Counted from the first letter of the stretch, positions 44,029-60,125 are shown. The stretch: DNA of 64,000 nt from Cacajao melanocephalus (GCA_963573385.1 CAUYLG010041490.1:1-64000), one strand, 5' to 3'. The notes: generated from the sequence alone by a model not told the origin. Numbers and translations: made by a program.

Positions 44029-46260
44029 GAAGGTTTGGTGACAGTGGAGGGGGAAGTGCTCTGTGATGTCCCATCCCCTGGAGCAGCCCCTCAAGAGAAC
44101 ACATCATTATGATAATGGCTTCAGGGACAGAGGGCTGCTCTGAGTGCCAGTCCCATGAGGTCGGAGTGCCTTCAGAAAAGTCTGAGGTGGTCAGGGCAGT
44201 GTCGAGCCCAGCCTGGCTGCCATTTCCTTTGGGAATTTTCCTTGGACATTTGAGAATTTTCCTTTGGGCATTTTTTTTTGTTTTCGTCCATTGGAGCTGC
44301 CCTAGCCCTCCAGGTGAGTGGGATGCACACATCCCTTCCATGGGGACCCAGGCAGCTCTCAAGAGGAGTCTTTGCTGGAGTGGATTCCTATCCTGCAAGC
44401 TTAGTTTGTGCATATATTTTTTCAGGAAAATTCCTTTTAACCTCTGGATTTGTGAAGTCCTGAGAAGTGTGTATTAAACAGAAAAGGCTCTCTGTGCCTT
44501 ATGGGTACGTTAATCAGCGCCTCTGCATCCTAGGGCAGCAGGCACCTTGGGACAGACGTCATTAAACCCTCTGAGGTCAAGAGCACAGAGCGGACAGTGC
44601 ACTGGGCATAGGGAGGCAGCCAGTGTCCCTGCAGGGGCCCTGGACAAGCACATAGGCCACAGATCAAGGTCTCCGCTCCGGCTCTTCTAGCTGTGGGGAC
44701 AGCGCCCTTTCCAAGTACTGTCTGGATGCCAGGTTCTGTGCAACAGATCTACATGTACTTTTCATTTTGACCCTCACCACAGTCTTCTGAGAAGGCACAT
44801 GAGGAAATTGCTCTTTCGAGGGGTTGCAGAGAGGCATGCCGAATTGTTCAGTGGATGACCCTCAAGTGGCCTGATGGCTTCCTGCTCGCTGTCTCATGTC
44901 CTGGGCAGCTGGCATTCTCAGCAGCTCCCCAAACAGCCCCACATCACGTCTATGCTCAGACTGCTCTGCGCTCCTGTGCCATTTGTCCCTCCCCCTCGAG
45001 ACTCCCTTGATGCCCAATACAAAGGAAGAACAAGGGCAACAGGACCCCTCCCCTCCAGCACTGGCACAGCACAGCCCGCTGTGCAGGGTCTGAGCAGGAT
45101 GCTGAGAGAGTGCAGGACAGACCCAGGCACCTGCCGACCTCCTCCCCGTGAGGTCCCACCTGCCCCACGTGACACTACGCAGTTGGCTGTGCTCCATAGC
45201 ATAACCAAGGTCAGGCACTGGTCCCAAGGTCACACAGATAGCAAGGGCCAGAGCTCAGATTTAAACCAAGCTGAGTGATTCTAGAACTTGTGTGTGCCAA
45301 AGCACTGCATTCTACCTAAGTGCTGATTTTTTTTTTCTTTTTCATCTGAAACAGCCTACAGAATCTTGGCATTGGCTTTCTCACCAGACTTTTGGGAAGG
45401 TCAAATGAGATAATATATGCAAAATCACTCTGTCACTGAAAAGTGCACTGCTTCCCGGTTTAATAACCCACCCCAACCCACTCAACTCTTCATTTTCAAA
45501 TTCCTTACTGAGCAGTTCGTTTAGTTGTCTTGATTTGGGGCAGTAATGATTTCTGAGCAGGTAATAGATATGTGCAAATTCAAAGCCCCTCGGGGGGCTG
45601 CATTGCAGCCTGGTGTGGTGATCGGGAGATAGAGGGCTGGTAGAATCTCGAATTCCTAGTTTCTCTCTGCCTTCCCTTGCTTCCTCCTTTTCTTCCTTCA
45701 GCCTTTCTTTCATTTCTTTCTTCCATCACATGTTTGTGGAGCTGGAACTGGGCTTCACTATCATATTCCAAGGCTCTGTATGGGGCACGGAGAGGCTGCA
45801 GTGAATAGAACAGATGAAGACGCTCCTCCCAGGGACTGGAAGAATGGCACGAGGTGAGTGCGTAGGGAGGGCAGCCGCAACCTGATATTCTTTCGCATGG
45901 AAATCTGAAATAGTAGTATCACCATCTTATTTTTTTTCCAGTTATTCTAAATATAGATCTCTGTGTGGAGATGAGATAAGATGGAAAGATGAGAGGATGA
46001 GGAGGAAAATGGTAACAGAGAGTCATGAGTCGTGACTTTTTATCCTGGAAAATCACTCTGTAGGTTTACCTAGCTGAGCCTTGGGGTCTTTCAGAGGTTG
46101 GAGCTAGATCCTCCTTAAGTCTGGTGCTGTCCAGAATGTCCACCAACGGACCCTGGAGGCAGAGGAGAGTGAATTACTGTCCCCGGAAGAGACTCAGACT
46201 AAGCTTGAAGCTGCCAGACATGCTGGAGATTTCTCTGAAATATCTTTCGTGATTTAAAAA
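44029..46260. other. Mostly unique DNA with MIR scraps
   Basis: MIR-like (minus) text lies at 44,725-44,835 ('ttttgaccctcaccacagtcttctgagaaggcacatgaggaaattg') and 45,205-45,300 ('tcccaaggtcacacagatagcaagggccagagctcag'). An L2-like scrap lies near 45,730-45,840. Several overlapping frames at 44,860-45,280 on both strands have no recognisable protein. Confidence 0.45.
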
Positions 46261-46261
46261 T

Positions 46262-46950
<689 letters not shown>

Positions 46951-48542
46951 TTCCTTCCAATCTCCAAGTTAAATTGGCATTGTGGGAAGATGAGTCACGT
47001 GTAGCTTTTTGCCGCTGAGTAATGGGCCTAAATGTACCTATTTGAAAAGCAAGATCCTGGTCCAACTCCATTAATATATAGAAACCTGAGAAGGTGATGT
47101 GACTTGCCCAAGACCACACAGAGCAGGAAGAAGAGCCAGGTTTCCTGAGTCCTAGTCCAGGACAATAAGGTGCACCTCCACATGTCCTGGACATGTATTT
47201 GCACTGTTTCGTTTTCCTAAATCATTGACCTGCCCCCTCGGTTCAGCCACACACGCTTCCTGACCAAGGTCATTAGCTTTCTACTATGGGCTTTCTCTGG
47301 CTTTCCACACGCTAGATGTTCTCAAAACAAGTGGCTATGGCTGCAGATCCCTCATGCCCACCTTGAGTGGCAGGAGGAGGCAGGGCCCCACCCATTCCTG
47401 CCTTGGGCCCTATTGAACCAAAGGCCAGCTCTGCCTTGAGAGGCTGTGGGAGTGGGATGTACTATCTGTTTAATCTCGGAAGAGCCAGTGGTGTCTGGAT
47501 GGAATCTCAACCAGGACACTTTCATCCTACCTGCCCAGCGTTGGGCAAGCTGTGAAGTGAACTTTGGGATCAGATGTGAGGATGGATCATGTAGGAACCT
47601 GCAGTCCCATGGCCTCTCCTTCTCCAAATGACTTCATGCCAGAGGACCCATGGATGTGTCCAGAGAATGGCCTGGACCCTTCCTGCCACGCCAACCTCCT
47701 CAGCGAGAGGCAGGCTCAGATGGTCTCTGGTCACCTTGGGCCTCCCTTCTGTGTGGTTCTATCTGGTTCTGACATCCAGCCTTCCACGAGCTCCTCACAA
47801 AAATCCTGTGAGATAAGCAGGGTGGGTGCTGTTTACCTTCATTTTTCAGGTGTGGAAACCAAGGCCTAAAGCACACAAGTTATTTGCCCAAGGCTTTTCA
47901 GCCACAAATGAAGAAGCTGAGTCTGCTCCACACCTGTGAACCAGGCTATTTCCACCATGACCTGAGCTCAGATTAGCTCCAGCCCATAGAGAATAGTCCA
48001 GAAGGCTGCCCGTGGCCTTAAAGGACAATGTGAGCGTCAATCACAGCCTGTTGCATTTGAAGACCACTTCCGGAACAATGTCGTTTTAAATCCATGCCCA
48101 AGAAAAGATGGGAGAGACAGCAGTCCTGGGTGTATTCAGGAGTGTTTCCTAATAACTCAGTCTCTCCTCCCTCCTCCCTTTCTTGAAAGTGAGTGGTTAG
48201 GGATGAGTGGTTGTAGGCAGAGATGGCAGCGTGAGATATTTCACCAAAGAGTAGGTGTTTAACCACCACCTGTCTAGGAGATAGGCGACATGTCCCAGGG
48301 ATGATTCTAACAGGGAGCTCTGCCTGGCAGAGCCCAGTGAAGGGAACTGGGAAATTCGGGGGCAGGGCAATCCCACTTTCTCTGTCAAGGCGAGATCACC
48401 TGCGCAGTGGTTTGAGTTCAGACATCTTACTGTCTTTTAATTAGATTCATAGATTAAAAATTATCTGCCTATCTAGTCCAATATTTTAAAAGCACTTCAA
48501 AAAATCTGCAGAATCCTTTTTTTTTGTAATTCAAAAGAAATG
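46951..48542. other. Mostly unique DNA with MIR scraps
   Basis: MIR-like (minus) fragments lie at 47,085-47,175 ('gatgtgacttgcccaagaccacacagagcag') and 47,775-47,935 ('gagctcctcacaaaaatcctgtgagataagcag...gtgtggaaaccaaggcc'). No gene was recognised. Confidence 0.45.
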
Positions 48543-49775
<1,233 letters not shown>

Positions 49776-49779
49776 TGCC

Positions 49780-50135
49780 TGCTTTGGAGAGAGTGGTGGC
49801 AACAGCAGCCACAGCTCATTCATTGGCAAATATCCATAAGAACTTACCATATGCCAGATACTGTGCTGGGGCATGGGATACACAGGTAAATAAGACGTAC
49901 GAAGATCTGGCCAGATGTGGTCGGTGGCTCATGCCTGTAATCCCAGCACTTTGGAAGGCCGAGGTGAGTGGATTACCTGAGGTCAGGAGTTCGAGACCAG
50001 CCTGGCCAACATAGTGAGACCCCCCCCCATCTGTAAAAATTTTTTTTTAATTAATAAGAAAACTAAATAACAACAAAAAAATATGAAAGTCCCTGTCCCC
50101 ATGGAGCTCACAGCTAGTAAAGTCAGCTAGACATT
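49780..50135 (-). repeat. L2/MIR3-like fragment, split by an Alu piece
   Basis: The left part 'aagaacttaccatatgccagatactgtgctggggcatgggatacacaggtaaataagac' and the right part 'gaaagtccctgtccccatggagctcacagctagt' are adjacent halves of the reverse L2 3' end. Confidence 0.7.
49908..50082 (+). mobile_element. Alu left-arm copy with A-rich tail (plus)
   Basis: Only the left arm is present ('ggccagatgtggtcggtggctcatgcc' to 'gtgagaccc'), then C9, T-rich and A-rich sequence. It splits an L2 scrap. Confidence 0.8.
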
Positions 50136-50145
50136 TTAAAAAACA

Positions 50146-50442
50146 GTAAGTCTGGGAGCAGTGGTTCACACCTGTAATCCTAATGCTTTGGGAGGCCACA
50201 GTGGGAGGATTGCTTAAGCCCAGGGGTTTAAGACAAGTCTAGGTGACATGGCGAGGCCTCGTCACTACAAATAATAAAAACATTAGCTGGGCATGGCAGT
50301 GTGTTCCTGTAGTCCCAGCTATTTAGGAGGCTGAGGTGGGAGGATTGCTTAAGCCCTGGTGGTAGAGGCTGCAGTAACCCAAGATTGTGCCACTGTACTC
50401 CAGCCTGGGGGACAGAGCAAGACCTTGTCTCTAAATGAATAA
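50146..50442 (+). mobile_element. Alu (plus, AluJ-like)
   Basis: Old forward Alu ending with an (AAATG/AAAT) tail. Confidence 0.93.
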
Positions 50443-50459
50443 ATAAATCATAATAAGAG

Positions 50460-50595
50460 AAATTGCCTAATGGACACAATGTATATTATTCAGATGATGG
50501 TTACACTAAAAGCCCAGACTTCACCCAAAACAATGTATCCATGTAACAAAACTGTCCTTGTACTCCTTAAGACTATACAAATTAATCATAATCAT
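50460..50595 (+). mobile_element. L1MA-type 3' end scrap (plus)
   Basis: The text 'gatggttacactaaaagcccagacttcaccc', then 'caatgtatccatgtaacaaaactgtccttgtactcc', is the sense L1MA 3' end. Confidence 0.75.
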
Positions 50596-50945
50596 CATAA
50601 TAATGGTCTTCAAGGTTTATTGATTATGCAATCCAGGAATGTAAAGTTTTTGACAATATTCCTCCAATGTAAGTGTAATTATTCTAAATTATATACATGT
50701 GCTTCTATAGTATTATATATAAATATACCCCAAAATAGAAAATATTAAAATATAGAAATAGAAGTTGTAATTTGCTTTCCTCTCTCCAGGTGGACTATGC
50801 TATACATAGGTCTGGCGTACTCACTTTGGAGAGCTCTGGACCAGGCAGCCACCCTACGAGCTGGGAAATTTAGGAACCCCGAGAACAGATGTTTAGGTTT
50901 AGGGTAAAAGAGGATTGAGCTCCACTCCTCTTTTCTTCTATCATT
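50596..50945. other. No assignable feature
   Basis: AT-rich gap; nothing recognised. Confidence 0.4.
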
Positions 50946-51019
50946 GCTTCATTCAATTTGCAAAATTCTGGTAAAATGCACATAACGCAGACTTTACCAT
51001 TTTACCTGTTTTTTTGTTT

Positions 51020-51325
51020 TGTTTTGTTTTTGTTTTTTAATTGAGATGGAGTCTTGCTCTGTCACCCAGGCTGGAGTACAGTGGCGTGATCTCGGCTCAC
51101 TGCAACCACTGCCTCCCAGATTCAAGTGATTTTCCTGCCTCAGCCTCCCCAGTAGGTGGGATTACAGGCATGTGCCTCCATGCCCAGCTAACTTTTGTAT
51201 TTTTAGTAGAGACAGGGTTTCACCATGTTGGCCAGGCTGGTCTTGAACTCCTGACCTCAGGTGATCTGCCAACCTCGGCCTCCCAAAGTGCTGGGATTGC
51301 AGACGTGAGCCACTGTGTCTGGCCC
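51020..51325 (-). mobile_element. Alu (minus)
   Basis: GTTTT-rich head and full reverse Alu. The flanks 'ccattttacctgttttt' and 'ccattttaactgttttt' are a target duplication with one mismatch. Confidence 0.95.
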
Positions 51326-51412
51326 ATTTTAACTGTTTTTAAGTGGACAGTTCAGTGGCACAGAGGATATTCATATTATCATGCAACCATCATTACCATG
51401 CCTCTGCAGAAC

Positions 51413-51721
51413 TTTTTTTTTTTTTTTTTTTTTGAGACAGAGTCTCATTCTGTCACTCAGGCTGGAGTGCAGTGCAGTGGTGTGATCTTGGCTCACTGCA
51501 ACCTCCACCTCCTGGGATCAAGTGATTCTCGTGCCTCAACCTCCTGAGTAGCTGCAATTACAGGCATGTGCCATCACGCCTTGCTAGTTTTTGCAGTTTT
51601 AGTAGAGACAGGATTTCACCACATTGGCCAAGCTGGTCTTGAACTCCTGGCCTCAAGTGATCTGTCCAGCTTGGGTTCCTAAAGTGTTGAGATTACAGGC
51701 ATGAGCCACTGCACCTAGTCT
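51413..51721 (-). mobile_element. Alu (minus)
   Basis: T21 head and reverse Alu with a small 'agtgcagtgcagtgg' duplication. The flanks 'gcagaactttttt' and 'tcagaactttttt' are near-identical. Confidence 0.95.
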
Positions 51722-51989
51722 CTTCAGAACTTTTTTATCTTCTAAACTGAAACTTTGTATTCATTAAAGAATTACTCCCCATGCTTCCCTTCCCTCAGCC
51801 CCTGGTAACCACCTGTCTACTTCTGTCTCTATGAATTTGGTTGTTCAAGGTCTATGTCTATATTCTAGGCCTATTATTAGTTTTAAGCTCCTATGATGCT
51901 CCAGGTGGAGCTTTGGCATTTAGGATTCAGTGGTGAGCAAAGCAAATGAGGATTCTACCCTCCAACTTGCCTCAGTCTGCTTTAACTAA

Positions 51990-52287
<298 letters not shown>

Positions 52288-52304
52288 TTGCTTTAATTCA
52301 CTTT

Positions 52305-53104
52305 AACTAGCCTAACCTAGTACTGGTTTAGGTTAGTGTCTTTGGAGACACAAAGAGGTGGGCTATATCCAAGCTTGCGACAAAATGTGGCAGATATGAG
52401 AGCCATAGCAGATGAGAGAAGAGAGGATAGGAGAGTTGAGGCTAGAATTGAGTGAGATATGAAAAGTGACTATGGGGAAAAAAGGTAAATCCCCAAGGAA
52501 TTCCTCAGAATTTGGGGGAGAGATGGGACTTACTGCATTATGAAGACTGGGATTGTATTTATTTCAGTTAAATGCTATAGGAGAAAATGATCCCAAAAGT
52601 AGGTTCCCTGATAGACATGGGAATATTAGGGTGTCATCAGCATTCATAACCTTCGAATAACTCAGGATTCGGAGCCTGGGAGGACCAGGTTTCAGGCTGG
52701 GTGGAGAGAAGAGAAGGAGAGGCTACGCCTCCCAGGCTAAAGCTTCGTTGCCTGGCTGAGAGCCTGTTCATATCAGAGTGGATTACACACTCTGCTCCCC
52801 TCTCCCAGCCTTTACCTTAGGATAACATACACATTTCCAATTACAGGACTGGTTAAAAATCAATACGAAGGTGGGAGAAAACAGACCATTTTTCTTATGG
52901 AAGTAACTGTCTTCATTAATTTTTCATTAGTGCTGCCTTTGTTTTGCTATCCATCACTGGCGGAGCTGTGGACTGCATTTCAGCTAGTGTGCGTGTTTCT
53001 TGGATTCAGGAGGTACTGGTTTCTTGGATTCAGGAGATAAAGCCAGCAGTTTAATGCCCATGACTACTGATTGTGGAACAGGTTTAGCCAACTGTCTTTT
53101 AAAA
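52305..53104. other. Unique-looking DNA
   Basis: No gene was recognised. A 24-bp tandem duplication lies at about 52,995-53,037. Confidence 0.4.
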
Positions 53105-55278
<2,174 letters not shown>

Positions 55279-55800
55279 CAAAATCACTGTGTTAGTTAAA
55301 ATGTGCTTAAAAGCATCATGTTTCCACTCACCAAAGCTTAGTCCATATTCTGTTGTGGAAATTCTGTTTGTAGGACAAGCACATGTTGAACAGATTCCAT
55401 CGTATTTATCTTCAGGGGTGTATTGAAACCACACTCTTCACAGATACTTTTGACACTGATTGTTTTTACAGGTCCATTTGGCTGGTGCATTTCACTAAGG
55501 GGAGCCAGACTTTTATCCCTGGGCCCTGAGTCTTGGATGAGGAGCCGGGGGAGAGAGTTTCTTGCGTCTCTGCGCATGTGCTTGCCTGTGCTTTCAGTGG
55601 GGTGATTCTTTCCCTGAACCCTTCTTTTCAGTTCTGTGACCTGAGCCTGCCCCGTCCTCTAAGAGGTTTAAAACATCTCCTCCAGGAAGACTTCTCAACA
55701 CCTCACCTTAGCGGAATTGCTTGAACTCTGCTTGTGCCATCAGTAAACCTTCTCCCCTCTTTCATTCTCTGTTCATGTGGGTCTCATCTAACCAACCTTT
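55279..55800. other. No assignable feature
   Basis: Mixed intergenic DNA; no recognisable gene. Confidence 0.4.
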
Positions 55801-55905
55801 AGTTATCTGAAAACAGGGGCAGTGGCTTTTTCTTTTTGGATTTTCAGCACGTAACAGCACCTGGCCAGTGATCGGTGATTGGTGAATGTTTATTAAATAA
55901 AGATA
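55801..55905 (+). repeat. L2 3' end (plus)
   Basis: The text 'aacaggggcagtggctttttctttttggattttcagcacgtaacagcacctggccagtgatcggtgattggtgaatgtttattaaataaag' is the L2/MIR3 terminus and includes AATAAA by descent, not as a gene end. Confidence 0.75.
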
Positions 55906-56034
55906 CAACTGGAAGTCATTCGTTTGTTTTGAGTAAGCAAGGGTCAGAGCCTTCAATAGCAGTGTTGGGAGTCAATGGTGGGAAGTGAAGCAGGGCCATG
56001 CATTTGAGGAGGGTCTGACACTACCCCAGTTGAC

Positions 56035-56165
56035 TTATTCTATTGATGTAAGGGAACTATGTGCTGATTCCAGCTCTGTGGCTGATTAGCCATGTAACCA
56101 CTAATAAGTCACTAACACTGTGTCCTCATCTATAAAAGGGGGTTGTCCCAGATGTGACATCCTTG
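56035..56165 (+). repeat. MIR (plus)
   Basis: The order 'gattccagctctgtggctgattagccatgtaaccac...agtcactaacactgtgtcctcatctataaaaggggg' matches the MIR core. Confidence 0.75.
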
Positions 56166-56555
56166 GTCCCAAAAACACTGACCCTTGGAAAAGCATTCTC
56201 CCATAGTCTCACTCCTCCTGCTGACATGACGCACGAGCCTTCTGATGCCAGCTGCCTCAGCTGCCTACTGCCATCCTCCTGCTGGCCACAGAACTGGCTC
56301 TTCCTCCTTCTCAGGGATTTGGGCTGGGGGGCTTGTCTGGAGCTAAGCCTGCATCTGCGTTTGTTAACTGAGCCCCTCAGCCTGCTCCTTGGCCTTCCTC
56401 CATCAGTTACCTCTGACTCTTGTTTTCTAAAGTTCATTTACACATGACTTCATTTTGGATTTCCACCCTCCTATAAGACCGTTTCCTCACCTCGGAAAAT
56501 CCCCCTAACCCCTTTCATGAGCTCACCATGCTGTCACTCCTGTACCCTAGTAACA
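56166..56555. other. No assignable feature
   Basis: Open frames occur on both strands here, without recognisable protein content. Confidence 0.4.
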
Positions 56556-57117
56556 TCGATTCCGATGTCTATTGTTGGAAATTAGTACTTCTGGAACTTT
56601 ATATAAATGGAACTGTGCAGTATATATTTCTTTGGTTGTTCGACTTTTCATTCAATGTAATTTATTTTAAGTTCAGGGGTTCATGTGCAGGTTTGTTACA
56701 TAGGTAAACTTGTGGCATGGGGGTTTTTTGTAGAGAGTATTTCATCATCCAGGTATTAAACCTAGTACCTATTAGTTATTTTTCCTGACCCTCTCCCTCC
56801 TCTCACCCTTCACCCTCCAATAGGCCCCAGTGTGTGTTGTGCCCCTCTAGGTGTCCGTATGTTCTCATTATTTAGCTCCCACTTATAGGTGAGAACATGT
56901 GGTGTTTGGTTTTCTGTTCCTGCACTAGGAATAATGGCCTCCAGCTCCATCAGTGTTCCTTCAAAGAACATGATCTCATTCTTTTTTATGGCTGCATAGT
57001 ATTTCATGGTGTATATGTACCACATTTTCTTTATCTTATCTGTCATTGATGGACATTTAGGTTGATTTCCTTTGCTATCGTGAATAGTGTTGCAATAAAC
57101 ATCCATGTGCATGTGCC

Positions 57118-57225
57118 TTTCTCTCTTTCTCTTCCTTCCTTCCTTCCTTCCTTCCTTCCTTCCTTCCTTCCTCCCTCCCTCCCTCCCTCCCTCCCTCCCT
57201 CCCTCTCTCTCTCTTTCTTTCTTTC
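57118..57225 (+). repeat. Polypyrimidine microsatellite (TTCC)n(CCCT)n(CT)n(CTTT)n
   Basis: About 108 bases with no purine except at its edges: TTCC x10, then CCTC/CCCT x8, then CT x6, then CTTT x3. It occupies the place of the poly-T head of the adjoining reverse Alu, so it is the evolved tail of that Alu. Confidence 0.95.
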
Positions 57226-57492
57226 AACAAAGTCTGGCTCTCTCACCCAGACTGCAGTGTGCAGTGCCACAATCTCAGTTCACTGCAACCTCCACCTCCC
57301 AGGTTCAAGCGATTCTCCCACCTCAGCCTGAATAGCTGGACTACAGGCATGCACCACCATACCTGGCTAATTTTTGTGTTTTTAGTAGAGACAGGGTTTC
57401 ACCATGTTGGCCAGGCTGCTTGGCCAGGATGATCCACCCACCTTGTCCTCCCAAAGTGTTGGGACTACAGGCGCGAGCCACCACACTCAGCA
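57226..57492 (-). mobile_element. Alu (minus) inside the L1P
   Basis: Reverse Alu with small deletions. The L1 words 'catgtgcctttct' and 'catgcctttct' on its two sides mark the duplicated target. Confidence 0.93.
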
Positions 57493-58004
57493 TGCCTTTC
57501 TGATAGAACAATTTATATACACCTTTGGATATATGCCCAGTAATGGAATTGCTGGGTTGAATGGTATTTCTGTTTTTAGGTCCTTAAGGAATCGCTACAC
57601 TGTTTTCTACAATGGTTCTAATTTATGCTCCCAATAACAGTGTGTAAATGTTCCGTTTTCTCTGCAACCTCTCTGTTATTTTTTGAGTTTTTAATAATAG
57701 CCATTCTGACTGGTGTGAGAGAATACCTCACTGTGGTTTTAATTTGCATTTCTCTGACCATCAGTGATGTTGGCTTTTTTCCATATACTTCAGCGTAATT
57801 TTTGAGGCTCACTCATGTCACTGCATACATCTGTAGTTGATTCTGAGTTGTATTTTGTTGTTTAAATAACTGCAATTTGTTTATTGATACTCTTGTTGAA
57901 GACCATTGAGTTGTTTCTGGTTTTGGCCCCTCTGTATTGTTAACTTCTTTTACATGTGGCCATTTCCCCTTAATTTCTAAAGTTAATGAAATCATTTGGA
58001 AATT

Positions 58005-58200
58005 CATCCCTACTTACTAGCTATGTGACATTGGGTGGTTACTTTAGGCCCTCTGAATTACAGTTTTCTCATTTGTAAAATGCGATAATAATAGTATCTG
58101 TTACATAAGATTGTTTTGAGTATCAGGTGGGATTACATATTGAGGCACTTACGATATTGTCTGGAATATAATAAGCACTCTACAAAGGTTTGCTATTATT
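58005..58200 (+). repeat. MIR (plus)
   Basis: The text 'cttactagctatgtgacattgggtggttactttaggccctctgaattacagttttctcatttgtaaaatg' and 'aataatagtatctgttacataagattgttttgag' is a well-preserved MIR. Confidence 0.88.
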
Positions 58201-58720
58201 TAGGAAGAAAAACGGAACTGTTGTGAGGATTAAATGGGTCACACACTATTAATAGCAACACATCAGTGATGCAAGGGTTACCCAAGGAGCATGGATTTTG
58301 CACCTCATTCTCATGGCTTATATCCCTTCTTACAAACATCATGGAAGTGCCCTTGAACCCTGGTGTTCGTGTTTTTTACTGCAAGAATATGAGATGATAT
58401 GAATCAATATGGCCATTCTCAAATATTCAAGCTGAAAAAATAATTCTCACCCTAACTTGCTGAGATTGTGCCCTCTGCAAATACATCGTTAGGCACTGCT
58501 GGAGTAGAAAATATTTCTAATCATTTTGGATATCTATAGAATGTAGGAAATAATAATTACATTCAATGACTCATGTTAAAGCATGACATTTTAATCAAGT
58601 AAAAAGTTTTAAAAAAGGGGGAAAGGCCCCACATATCTCACTCTGCCATTTCCTCTGGTGGCTGTCCTATCTCTTCCTTCACAATAAAAGAAGAGTCTGC
58701 AGTTGCTCTCTTCTCCTCTT
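58201..58720. other. No assignable feature
   Basis: AT-rich unique-looking gap. Confidence 0.4.
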
Positions 58721-60125
58721 GGCCTTTGATTCACTTCTCAGCCTGCTGCAGTCTGGATTCGGATCCCAGCACACCACCATCTCCTTCTCTAGCGTTGCCA
58801 GTGGGCTTGGAATTGCGACAGCTAATCTATGTGTTTCCGCCTTATCCCTATTCTGACCTTTCTTGGGTGTTGGACATTCTCATTTTCTCCTTGAAACTCT
58901 CTCCTTTCCAATTTCCCACCCCATTTTAGGCAGGTTCTCCTCCTCCTTCTTTGCTGTTCCTTCTGGGTCTCCACCCACCTCTCCTGTTGGAGACCTCTCC
59001 AAGTGCACGCCTGCTCTGACCACTCTCCCTGGGCGTCCTCAGCCTTCCCTTGTCAGTTACCACTCCAGATCCCCAGGTTTATTCTTGGCTCCTCCCTGCA
59101 GCGCCTGTGGCCCCCTGCCCTCCTCTCTGGACATGCAGTTGTCCACGGCCCTCTCCTGGGCCGCACACCCCAACTAAACTCCGTGGAGAGTTCTCATTGC
59201 CTGCCCCACAAATGCAAGCTTCCTCTTGACCTCCATTCCCTCTTTCTCTTACGGGCTCTCAACCCCTGGGGAGTCTGAGGTGGAAACTTTGGAATCATTT
59301 TGACTGCTTTCTCTCCTTCACCACCCACATGTAATTGCTCATCAAGTTCTGTTGTTTCTACCTTGGAAATATCTCATGAATTCACCCCTCTCCTCCCTCC
59401 CAATTGCTTTCATTTATCACGGCTCCACGGGACAGTTGGAATCATCTCCTGATTTATCTCTTCTTCAGCCACTGCAAGCTCCATTTCCTTCTCCATTTTG
59501 CCACAAATACAGTGTTTCTTAAAAGCAATCTGGTTGCATCACACTGCTGCTTGAAAATGCCAATGATTCCTTGTTGTCTATGGCTCATGCCCACACTGGG
59601 TCCTCAGGGCCACCTGGATATAGACTTTTGGGTCCCATCCTAGGGACTCTGAATCAGTCTAGGGGGGCCTGAAAAGCAGCATTCAGGAGAGCCCCTGTCC
59701 TAACTTCTCCCGATGCTGGGTCTCCCTGCTCTTTTCCTCACCTGCCCCTGCCCCACAGGGAGCTTGGCTATTCCTCTTACACTCAGCATCGTGCTCAGCA
59801 TCAGGTGTCTGTCTTTGCACAGGCTACTGTCCCTGCCTGAAACACCCTTTGCTTCCCACTTTCCTCCTCTTCTCTTCCTGGTGGGCTCATCCTGTGAGAT
59901 TCCGCTCCTGCCCCAGCTCTGTCAGACCTTCCCTGCCTTCCCCAGGATGAACTAGTAGTTTGTTCCCACCTTATGTTCCCAGAGCAGGCTGAACAAACCG
60001 CGTCAGGGCCTCTATCAGCTCTGCTGTGGTTGTTTCCCACTGGATTCCCCTTGCTGGGAGCGCGCCCCTCCAAGGCAGGGCACTGTCTCTGGGCTGCATC
60101 GCACAGCCAGGCAGTGCATGAATGA
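58721..60125 (+). repeat. L2 (LINE2) 3' half (plus)
   Basis: Pyrimidine-rich text in the L2 order: 'ttggaatcattttgactgctttctctccttcaccacccacatgtaattgctcatcaagttctgttg', 'gtttcttaaaagcaatctggttgcatcacactgctgcttgaaaatgcc', 'tgtctttgcacaggctactgtccctgcctgaaacaccc', and 'caaggcagggcactgtctctgggctgcat'. The open frames within it are decayed. Confidence 0.85.

Larger units (their letters stand above)
50950..51865 (-). mobile_element. L1M 3' UTR (minus), split by two Alus
   Basis: 'ggtaaaatgcacataacgcagactttaccattttacc' precedes the first Alu, 'aactgtttttaagtggacagttcagtggcac...gcaaccatcattaccatg' lies between the Alus, and 'ctaaactgaaactttgtattcat...ccctcagcccctggtaaccacc' follows the second. Together they run in the order of the reverse L1M 3' UTR. 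Confidence 0.85.
56664..57788 (-). mobile_element. Primate L1 (L1PA/PB) 3' end inserted in L1M (minus)
   Basis: It starts 'attttaagttcaggggttcatgtgcaggtttgttacat' and runs through 3' UTR and ORF2 end to 'accatcagtgatgttggcttttttcc'. TTCAATGTAATTT (56,651-56,663) and TTCAGCGTAATTT (57,789-57,801) flank it. An Alu with a long polypyrimidine head interrupts it at 57,118-57,492. Confidence 0.9.
56556..57965 (-). mobile_element. L1M fragment (minus), host of an L1P insertion
   Basis: The left piece 'aacatcgattccgatgtctattg...tttatataaatggaactgtgcagtatata' and the right piece 57,802-57,965 ('catacatctgtagttgattctgagttg...caatttgtttattgatactcttgttgaag') are consecutive reverse L1M sequence. A younger L1 separates them. 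Confidence 0.75.

Noticed and set aside
51041..51547. 168-codon open frame (+)
   Set aside because: It is a read-through of two reverse Alus and the L1M between them. The peptide is the usual Alu translation style ([11 protein letters not shown]...), not a gene.
55895..55900. AATAAA as a gene poly(A) signal
   Set aside because: It belongs to the L2 3' terminus, which carries this word by descent; no gene body precedes it.
57043..57335. Frames rich in PSFLPSFLP or EGGREGGR repeats
   Set aside because: Translation of the polypyrimidine microsatellite.
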